Source: an uncultured Oscillospiraceae bacterium
Lineage (GTDB): Bacteria > Bacillota > Clostridia > Oscillospirales > Oscillospiraceae
Assembly: GCA_934511165.1 (NCBI GenBank)
Contig: CAKSWA010000028.1
Span: 1 to 26,840 of the forward strand
DNA: 26,840 nt
Reading direction: 5' to 3'
Below, piece after piece: positions 21,896-26,840 of this stretch. Both the position numbers and the translations under genes were made by a program. Below the pieces are notes generated by a model. That model did not search any database and was not told the origin of the DNA. It worked only from the letters and a program-made list of their open reading frames with translations. Every line of letters begins with the position of its first letter. Position 1 is the stretch's first letter.

Positions 21896-23614
21896 ATGAA
21901 AAACCGAGGCATCCGCACCCTTGCCGCGGCGCTGCTTGCAGCGCTTTTTCTCGGCGCTCTCCCGGCGCGCGCCGCCGACGGGGATGACAGCGCGGAAAAA
22001 ACCAGCACAATCGACTTTCTCTCCTACGAGGAAGCGGTAACATTTTTCGATTTCGACACCGCCGCAAGCAACTGGTGCACGAATTTCGGCATGGACCCCG
22101 CCGCATCGCTCGAAGAGGCGAAGGCCGCCATCCTCCACGGCACGAACCGTGAGCTTGTCATCCGGCTCGCGACATTCGCGCGCGACGTTGGCTACGGCGA
22201 CGAGAAGCTCGTCGTAACGAACGCCTTCCGTCCGGCGTGCTATCAGGAAGTCATCGGCCTGCACGACTCCAACGCCAACACCGGCCCCTTCCGCCGCGCG
22301 CTCCTCTGGAACGGGCGGGGCGTCACAAATTTCTGGTGGGACGCCGAAACCGCCCCCGGCTGGCCGGAGGACTATTCCATCGACCTTTCCGCCTACGACA
22401 TCCAGACGCTCGATCTCCGCTACTTCTACCGCGCCGCGCTGCGGCTCTGGGACAACACCTGGGTGAACGGCTACTATGCCCGCCCCGGATGCAGCGGCCA
22501 CAACTCCGGCAACGCGATGGACATATCGAACTACTGGCTCGGCGCGAACTTCGCCACAAGCTACACCAACCCGAAAACCGGCGTTGTGTACCACATGGCA
22601 GACTACGGGCTCTATAAGCCGCTCCAGCCCTCGGCAGCGACCGCGGGCGAAACGTGGCACATTACGTCCTCGCAGGAGGTGCTCGCGCTCGCCAATTACG
22701 ACAACGCCCTCCTCTCCGGCTACGAGATCGTATACGCACTCTATTATAACCCGTCGCTGCGCGGCTGGTCGATGGCGGACGGGCGCGGGGTGTACATCGG
22801 CGCAGGCGTCACGGTACTGCAGATTGAGCTCTGCCGCCGCGGCCTGCTCGAGGAAAAATACATCACCGGCTACTTCTGCTCCAAAACCGATGAGGCCGTG
22901 CGCGCTTTCCAGTCGCAGCAGGGGCTCGTCTCGGACGGCATCGCCGGCAGCGGCACGGTCAGCGCGCTGCTCACCAAAGAAGCGCACACCGGCGACACGG
23001 CCGCGCCCGAGCTGACCGCTTCGAGCATCGGCCCGGCGACCTCCAGGGGCTTTTCGCTCTTCCTCTCCGGCACGGACGAAAAGGCTCTCAACGCCTTTCG
23101 CGTCGATACGCGCGCCGAGGGCGACGATGTGTGGGTCACGCGCTACTACAATGCCCCCGCCTCCGGCTCCGGCACGCTCGACGTGGATATCTGGCGGCAG
23201 GGCACTTACGAGGTACGCGCCGCCGCGTGCGACACGGACGGCAACGAAAGCCCGCTCGCCGATGTTGGCACGGTGTTCATCGATACAACGAGCCCGGTCA
23301 TCCGCTCGCTCACGATCACCGACATCACCGAATCTGGCTTCTCGCTGCACTATCGCGTCACGGATAACGACCGGCTCGCGGGGCTGACTGTCACACTCAC
23401 ACCGGACACGGGCGAGACGCGCAGCATGTTCCTCGTCACCGACGGCGAAAGCGATTTCCCATGGACGGCGGAAAATTTGACCGAGGGCGTGTGGACGATC
23501 TCCGTCACGGCCTCCGACGCCGCCGGAAACGAAAGCAGCTATACGTTCGACTGGAAATACACCGCCGGCGAGGCACGTCCCGGCCTCACCGTCGCCCGCC
23601 TCGGCACGCCGTAA
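21896..23614 (+). CDS. Secreted VanY-like D,D-carboxypeptidase with peptidoglycan-binding and Ig-like domains
   Basis: This 572-residue exported protein starts with a signal peptide (MKNRGIRTLAAALLAALFLG, cleavage probably after ARA at residue 26). The catalytic domain is peptidase M15B type: the SxHxxGxAxD motif is S200-G-H202-N-S-G-N-A-M-D209 and the ExWH motif is E252-T-W254-H255, giving zinc ligands H202, D209 and H255. A peptidoglycan-binding-1 domain follows at about 305-360 (VLQIELCRRGLLEE to GSGTVSALL). Two Ig-like modules of about 100 residues follow, each opened by a TAAPELTAS- or TSPVIRSLT-like sequence. It should trim D-Ala from wall peptides. Placement before sigG suggests a role in sporulation or wall remodelling, but its own promoter looks vegetative. 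Confidence 0.9.
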   Translation: MKNRGIRTLAAALLAALFLGALPARAADGDDSAEKTSTIDFLSYEEAVTFFDFDTAASNWCTNFGMDPAASLEEAKAAILHGTNRELVIRLATFARDVGYGDEKLVVTNAFRPACYQEVIGLHDSNANTGPFRRALLWNGRGVTNFWWDAETAPGWPEDYSIDLSAYDIQTLDLRYFYRAALRLWDNTWVNGYYARPGCSGHNSGNAMDISNYWLGANFATSYTNPKTGVVYHMADYGLYKPLQPSAATAGETWHITSSQEVLALANYDNALLSGYEIVYALYYNPSLRGWSMADGRGVYIGAGVTVLQIELCRRGLLEEKYITGYFCSKTDEAVRAFQSQQGLVSDGIAGSGTVSALLTKEAHTGDTAAPELTASSIGPATSRGFSLFLSGTDEKALNAFRVDTRAEGDDVWVTRYYNAPASGSGTLDVDIWRQGTYEVRAAACDTDGNESPLADVGTVFIDTTSPVIRSLTITDITESGFSLHYRVTDNDRLAGLTVTLTPDTGETRSMFLVTDGESDFPWTAENLTEGVWTISVTASDAAGNESSYTFDWKYTAGEARPGLTVARLGTP

Positions 23615-23639
23615 CACCGCGGCGCAAAAAGCCAAAAAT

Positions 23640-23670
23640 GTATAAAACGACCTCCTCTGCGGAAACACTA
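23640..23670 (+). promoter_or_regulatory. Sigma-F/sigma-G-type promoter of sigG
   Basis: GTATA (23640-23644) and GGAAACACTA (23661-23670) are separated by 16 bases. Both boxes fit the forespore consensus GYWTA-N16-GGNRANANTA without mismatch. Transcription would begin near 23677, only about 22 bases before the sigG ATG and inside the loop-proximal end of a Shine-Dalgarno-blocking hairpin. Confidence 0.8.
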
Positions 23671-23687
23671 ACGTTTGCCAGAGGAGG
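23651..23687 (+). promoter_or_regulatory. Hairpin that hides the sigG ribosome site in read-through transcripts
   Basis: CCTCCTCTG (23651-23659) is the exact complement of CAGAGGAGG (23679-23687), which contains the sigG Shine-Dalgarno sequence. Additional pairing AAAC/GTTT (23663-23666 and 23673-23676) closes the loop, and TTTT follows the stem. In transcripts coming from the carboxypeptidase gene the site would be closed and transcription may also stop. Transcripts from the forespore promoter start after the left arm and would be open. Confidence 0.7.
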
Positions 23688-23698
23688 TTTTGCTGTAT

Positions 23699-24481
23699 AT
23701 GCAGGGAAAGGTAGAGATTTGCGGCGTCAACACCTCGAAGCTCGCCGTGCTCGACAGCGCCACCACGCGAAAACTGCTGCTGCGCGTCCGGCAGGGCGAC
23801 AAGGCCGCCCGCGAAGAACTGATCGCGGGCAATCTGCGGCTTGTGCTGTCCGTCATCCAGCGCTTTTCCTCCCGCGGGGAGAACATGGACGACCTCTTTC
23901 AGGTCGGCTGCATCGGTCTCATCAAGGCCATCGACAACTTCGATGCCGAGGCGCACGACGTGCGTTTTTCCACCTACGGCGTGCCGATGATCGCCGGGGA
24001 GATCCGTCGGTATCTGCGGGATAACAGCGCCGTGCGCGTCTCGCGCAGCATGCGCGACACCGCGTACAAAATTTTACAGGCGCGCGAAAAGCTCACCGCC
24101 GAAACCGGCCGCGAGCCGACCGAGGAGGAGATAGCAAACGCTCTCGGCATCCCCCGCGCCGAGATCGCCCTCGCGCTCGACGCGATCAGCGACCCGGTGA
24201 GTCTCTCCGACCCGGTATTTTCCGACGGCAGCGAGAGCCTTACGGTCATGGATCAGGTGCGCGACTCGCGCAACACGGACGAGAGCTGGATCGAATGCAT
24301 GGCGCTCGACGACGCCATGCGCAGTCTGACCAGGCGGGAAAAGCGCATTCTCTCGCTGCGCTTTTACGACGGCAAAACCCAGATGGAGGTCGCCTCGATG
24401 GTCGGCATATCGCAGGCGCAGGTCTCCCGGCTGGAGAAAAACGCCATCCGGCAGATCAAAAAGGCCATTTTCGTATCATAG
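23699..24481 (+). CDS. sigG: RNA polymerase sporulation sigma factor SigG
   Basis: This 260-residue sigma-70-family protein begins MQGKVEICGVNTSKL, the characteristic sigma-G N-terminus, and has the same length as Bacillus subtilis sigma-G. Region 2 is clear (GNLRLVLSVIQRF, DDLFQVGCIGLIKAIDNFD, RFSTYGVPMIAGEIRRYLRD), followed by region 3 (REPTEEEIANALGI) and a helix-turn-helix in region 4 (TQMEVASMVGISQAQVSRLEKNAI). It directs late forespore transcription. ATG at 23699 follows GAGGAGG by 11 bases; the in-frame TTG codons upstream are unlikely starts. The gene lies between a wall hydrolase and a YlmC/YmxH gene, a common clostridial order. It is probably switched on by sigma-F and then by itself. 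Confidence 0.97.
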   Translation: MQGKVEICGVNTSKLAVLDSATTRKLLLRVRQGDKAAREELIAGNLRLVLSVIQRFSSRGENMDDLFQVGCIGLIKAIDNFDAEAHDVRFSTYGVPMIAGEIRRYLRDNSAVRVSRSMRDTAYKILQAREKLTAETGREPTEEEIANALGIPRAEIALALDAISDPVSLSDPVFSDGSESLTVMDQVRDSRNTDESWIECMALDDAMRSLTRREKRILSLRFYDGKTQMEVASMVGISQAQVSRLEKNAIRQIKKAIFVS

Positions 24482-24515
24482 GCGCGGCGTCGCCCTGTCA
24501 TAGGACAACGCCCCG

Positions 24516-24536
24516 CCCCCATACGCTCTATGGGGG
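24516..24536 (+). promoter_or_regulatory. Hairpin overlapping the ribosome site of the YlmC/YmxH gene
   Basis: CCCCCATA (24516-24523) pairs perfectly with TATGGGGG (24529-24536) around CGCTC. The right arm includes most of the GGGGGTGG that must serve as ribosome site for the next gene, so translation may be limited or coupled to passage of ribosomes from sigG. Confidence 0.5.
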
Positions 24537-24545
24537 TGGTACATC

Positions 24546-24827
24546 ATGGAGGTACGGCTTACCGAGCTGCGCTACCGCGAAGTCATCAACATTTCCGACG
24601 GCACGCGCCTCGGCTTTGTGAGCGACGCGATCCTCGATCTCACATCGGGGCGGGTATTGGCGCTCATCGTGCCGGGGCCGGCGCGGTTTTTCGGGCTCTT
24701 CGGCCGCGAGAGCGACTACATTCTCCCTTGGGAATCCATTGCGCGCATCGGCGGGGACATCGTTCTCATCGAGGGTGCCGCAGAAATCCGGCGCGACAGG
24801 CAGCCCCGGCGGGGTGTCTGGGGCTGA
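24546..24827 (+). CDS. YlmC/YmxH family sporulation protein (PRC-barrel)
   Basis: This 93-residue protein belongs to the small PRC-barrel family called YlmC/YmxH. The signature is RLTELRYREVINISDGTRLGFVSD at the N-terminus and RVLALIVPGP with FGRESDYILPWESIARIGGDIVLI in the middle. Members are common in spore formers and often follow sigG, as here with a 64-base gap. The exact biochemical role is unknown. A short basic tail (RRDRQPRRGVWG) ends the protein. ATG at 24546 has GGGGGTGG upstream within a hairpin. It may be transcribed with sigG, since no terminator with a T-run lies between them. Confidence 0.9.
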   Translation: MEVRLTELRYREVINISDGTRLGFVSDAILDLTSGRVLALIVPGPARFFGLFGRESDYILPWESIARIGGDIVLIEGAAEIRRDRQPRRGVWG

Positions 24828-24886
24828 TTGCCGGCGAAAAAAGCCCGAAATTTCAAAATTTTTTCACCGGAAGAGTACAAAAAGGC

Positions 24887-24915
24887 TTGCAGAGTGCGCG
24901 GGCATTTGGTATAAT
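24887..24915 (+). promoter_or_regulatory. Strong sigma-A promoter of rpsB-tsf
   Basis: TTGCAG (24887-24892) and a perfect TATAAT (24910-24915) are exactly 17 bases apart. Transcription would start near 24922 and leave a leader of about 100 bases before rpsB. Confidence 0.85.
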
Positions 24916-24921
24916 ACCCGC

Positions 24922-25024
24922 GCATTACGCACGGGGAGCGGACCGGCGACCATGTGGCGAAAGCCTGGTCGCGCCGGGTTGAGGCCCCCGGAGGTAATAA
25001 CAAAATAAAGGAGGAACCCCCAAC
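24922..25024 (+). promoter_or_regulatory. Structured 5' leader of rpsB, possible autoregulatory element
   Basis: CCGGC-GACCA (24943-24952) pairs with TGGTC-GC-GCCGG (24966-24977) with a two-base bulge. Inside, GGC-GAAA-GCC (24956-24965) forms a GNRA-capped helix after a small internal loop. GGGG at 24933-24936 can pair with CCCC at 24985-24988 to close the base. The real ribosome site AAGGAGG (25008-25014) follows in an unpaired A-rich stretch. Such compact folds in ribosomal-protein leaders often bind the encoded protein. I cannot name a family. Confidence 0.55.
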
Positions 25025-25756
25025 ATGGCAGTAGTATCCATGAAGCAGCTGCTGGAAGCCGGTGTCCACTTCGGTCACCAGACCCGCCGCTGGAACCCCA
25101 AGATGGCCGAATACATCTATATGGAGCGTAACGGCATCTACATCATCGACCTCGCGAAGACCGTCAAGAAGCTCGAGGAAGCCTATGACTTTGTCCGCAC
25201 TCTCTCCGAGAACGGCCAGAGCATCCTCTTCGTCGGCACGAAGAAGCAGGCGCAGGAAGCCGTCAAGGAAGAGGCTGAGCGCGTCGGCATGTACTATGTG
25301 AACGCCCGCTGGCTCGGCGGCATGCTCACCAACTTCAAGACCATGCGCACCCGCGTCGAGCGTCTGGCCCAGCTCAAGAAGATGCAGGAAGACGGCACCT
25401 TCGACATGCTTCCCAAGAAGGAAGTCATGAAGCTCATGGGCGACATGGAAAAGCTCGAGAAGTATCTCGGCGGCGTGAAGGACATGAAGAAGCTCCCCGG
25501 CGCTCTGTTCGTCATCGACCCGCGCAAGGAGCACAACGCCATCGCCGAGGCCCGCAAGCTGCACATCCCCATCGTTGCGATCGTTGACACCAACTGCGAT
25601 CCCGACGAGGTTGACTACGTTATCCCCGGCAACGATGACGCCATCCGCGCCATCCGCCTCATCAGCCAGACCATGGCCAACGCCGTGCTCGAAGGCCGTC
25701 AGGGCGAGGACGCCGAGACCGTCGAGGCCGCTGAGACCGCGAAGGAGGAAGAATAA
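25025..25756 (+). CDS. rpsB: 30S ribosomal protein S2
   Basis: This 243-residue protein is ribosomal protein uS2, which binds the small subunit near the head/body junction. Typical features are SMKQLLEAGVHFGHQTRRWNPKM at the N-terminus, FVGTKKQAQEAV near residue 60, RWLGGMLTNFKTM near 97 and DTNCDPDEVDYVIPGNDDAIRAI near 187. The length is normal, and the C-terminus has an acidic tail. The ATG at 25025 is preceded by AAGGAGG. The stop shares an A with the tsf start (TAATG), the standard rpsB-tsf arrangement. Confidence 0.98.
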   Translation: MAVVSMKQLLEAGVHFGHQTRRWNPKMAEYIYMERNGIYIIDLAKTVKKLEEAYDFVRTLSENGQSILFVGTKKQAQEAVKEEAERVGMYYVNARWLGGMLTNFKTMRTRVERLAQLKKMQEDGTFDMLPKKEVMKLMGDMEKLEKYLGGVKDMKKLPGALFVIDPRKEHNAIAEARKLHIPIVAIVDTNCDPDEVDYVIPGNDDAIRAIRLISQTMANAVLEGRQGEDAETVEAAETAKEEE

Positions 25757-26673
25757 TGGCTGCTATTACCGCTGCTGCTGTTAACGAGCTGCGCCAGGCC
25801 ACCGGCTGCGGCCTGATGGACTGCAAGAAGGCGCTCGTCGAGAACGAGGGCGATTTCGAGAAGGCCGTTGTTTATCTGCGTGAAAAGGGTCTGGCTTCCC
25901 AGGCCAAGAAGGCGACCCGCGTCGCCGCCGAGGGCATGGCTTACGCCGATGTGATCGACGGTGTCGGCGTCATCGTCGAAGTCAACTGCGAGTCCGACTT
26001 CGTCGCTGGCGGCCCGCTCTTCAACGAGTTCGTCTCCGGCGTGGCGAAGGTCATCGCCAAGGAAGCTCCCGCCGATGTCGATGCTCTCATGGCGTGCCCC
26101 TGGTACACCGGCAAGGGCACCGTGGACGATGCGAAGAACGAGCTCTTCCTCTCCGTCCGTGAGAACATGAAGGTCCGCCGCTTCGAGCGCATCGAGGGCA
26201 AGTGCGTTCCCTATGTCCACATGAAGGGCAAGGTCGCCGTGCTCGTCGAGCTCGAGACCGAAGCTTCCCTCGAGTCCGTCACCGAGCTCGGCCGCGATGT
26301 CGCCATGCAGATCTGCGCGCTCAACCCGCAGTATCTCGACGAGAGCAACGTCCCCGCCGCCGATGTTGACAAGGAAAAGGAAATCCGCATCGCCACCGCG
26401 AAGCAGGATCCGAAGAACGCGAAGAAGCCCGACGCCATCATCGAGAAGATCGTTGTCGGCGGCCTGGGCAAGTGGTTCAAGGAAATCTGCCTGCTCCAGA
26501 TGCCGTTCGTAAAGGACGACAAGGTCAGCGTCGAGCAGCACGTCGCCGCCGTCGCCAAGGAGCTTGGCACCCCCGTCACCGTTAAGAGCTTCGTCCGCTT
26601 TGAGAAGGGCGAAGGCATTGAGAAGCGTCAGGACGACCTCGCCGCCGAGGTCGCCAAGATGGTCAAGGGCTGA
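25756..26673 (+). CDS. tsf: Translation elongation factor Ts
   Basis: This 305-residue protein is EF-Ts, the nucleotide exchange factor that recycles EF-Tu. The N-terminal UBA-like domain has VNELRQATGCGLMDCKKALVE (residues 7-27), and the core has VIVEVNCESDFVAGGPLF near residue 72 and AMQICALNPQYLDE near 178. The length is within the range for Firmicutes. It overlaps the rpsB stop by one base and ends before a strong terminator, so rpsB-tsf form a two-gene operon. Codons favour C-ending choices strongly, as expected for a highly expressed gene. Confidence 0.98.
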   Translation: MAAITAAAVNELRQATGCGLMDCKKALVENEGDFEKAVVYLREKGLASQAKKATRVAAEGMAYADVIDGVGVIVEVNCESDFVAGGPLFNEFVSGVAKVIAKEAPADVDALMACPWYTGKGTVDDAKNELFLSVRENMKVRRFERIEGKCVPYVHMKGKVAVLVELETEASLESVTELGRDVAMQICALNPQYLDESNVPAADVDKEKEIRIATAKQDPKNAKKPDAIIEKIVVGGLGKWFKEICLLQMPFVKDDKVSVEQHVAAVAKELGTPVTVKSFVRFEKGEGIEKRQDDLAAEVAKMVKG

Positions 26674-26689
26674 TAATTTTCGTAAGCAC

Positions 26690-26723
26690 AACCGCCGGAA
26701 CGGACAACCCGTTCCGGCGGTTT
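26690..26723 (+). terminator. Terminator of rpsB-tsf
   Basis: AACCGCCGGAACGG (26690-26703) pairs with CCGTTCCGGCGGTT (26709-26722) around a five-base loop, followed by TTCTT. It lies 16 bases after the tsf stop. Confidence 0.88.
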
Positions 26724-26724
26724 C

Positions 26725-26753
26725 TTGCGTTTGGACGGAAACTGTGGTTTAAT
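26725..26753 (+). promoter_or_regulatory. Possible promoter of the response regulator gene
   Basis: TTGCGT (26725-26730) and TTTAAT (26748-26753) are 17 bases apart and lie 36 bases before the start codon. Both boxes have two mismatches or fewer, so the call is tentative. Confidence 0.45.
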
Positions 26754-26789
26754 GGGCTCAACGCCAAACTGCCCGTTGGGAGAACAGCT

Positions 26790-26840
26790 ATGAACGAAAC
26801 CATTCTCGTCGTGGACGACGAGCGCGAGATCGCCGATCTT
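26790..26840 (+). CDS. Response regulator, N-terminal fragment
   Basis: Only the first 17 codons are inside the window, encoding MNETILVVDDEREIADL. The ILVVDDE segment with paired aspartates is the beginning of a receiver domain, and the following EIADL is common in OmpR/VanR-type regulators. ATG at 26790 has GGGAG seven bases upstream. The output domain, and any sensor kinase partner, lie beyond the right edge. Confidence 0.8.
   Translation, partial: MNETILVVDDEREIADL

Noticed and set aside
21065..23956. 963-codon minus-strand frame across the carboxypeptidase gene and part of cca
   Set aside because: It spans two real genes with recognised motifs in other frames, crosses their promoters and has an arginine-rich nonsense composition.
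1..26840. CRISPR arrays, tRNA or rRNA genes, insertion sequences
   Set aside because: No regularly spaced repeats, cloverleaf-like sequences, rRNA segments, transposase motifs or terminal inverted repeats with target duplications were found by reading.

Overview
The window is about 60% G+C by eye. It looks like part of a chromosome from a spore-forming, anaerobic Firmicute, probably a high-G+C member of the Eubacteriales/Oscillospirales. This rests on a full-length sporulation sigma factor SigG followed by a YlmC/YmxH-type gene, sigma-A-type promoters with good AGGAGG ribosome sites, rpsB-tsf in the usual order, and a complete set of strictly anaerobic fermentation enzymes. All homology calls were made by reading protein motifs. 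No database search or folding program was run.

Positions 1-14554 (minus strand) hold a nicotinate-fermentation cluster like the one characterised in Eubacterium barkeri. Transcription runs right to left: hnr (6-hydroxynicotinate reductase), a UPF0280/ApbE-like gene, hgd (2-(hydroxymethyl)glutarate dehydrogenase), ndhF-ndhS-ndhL-ndhM (nicotinate dehydrogenase with its molybdopterin part split over two subunits), an orphan PTS-IIC-like membrane protein, ena (enamidase), a DUF1185 'amino acid synthesis' family gene, dmdA-dmdB (dimethylmaleate hydratase), mgm (B12-dependent 2-methyleneglutarate mutase) and the first 27 codons of mii (methylitaconate isomerase), cut by the left edge. Two pathway steps are not visible: the 2-(hydroxymethyl)glutarate dehydratase and the dimethylmalate lyase. 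They may lie beyond the left edge. A divergent mocA-like cytidylyltransferase (14855-15451) fits maturation of the molybdenum cofactor of Ndh. A broken xdhC-like gene (19364-19703) is the remnant of another molybdoenzyme accessory factor.

Positions 15482-19756 hold a methyltransferase-gdhA operon (minus), a candidate small RNA with its own promoter and terminator (about 17879-17995), and a lysine-2,3-aminomutase-like radical SAM gene with an altered substrate pocket. Clear terminators separate these units.

Positions 19803-26840 are housekeeping and sporulation: a cca-type nucleotidyltransferase with an overlapping metallo-hydrolase gene (minus), a secreted VanY-like D,D-carboxypeptidase, sigG with a perfect sigma-F/G-type promoter nested inside a Shine-Dalgarno-blocking hairpin, a YlmC/YmxH gene, rpsB-tsf behind a strong promoter and a structured leader, and the first codons of a response regulator at the right edge.

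The points most worth following are the UPF0280 gene fused by TAATG coupling to hnr (candidate flavin transferase for a reductase known to carry covalent flavin), the orphan IIC protein as a possible nicotinate transporter, the DUF1185 gene between ena and dmdA, the sigG leader logic, and the candidate small RNA.
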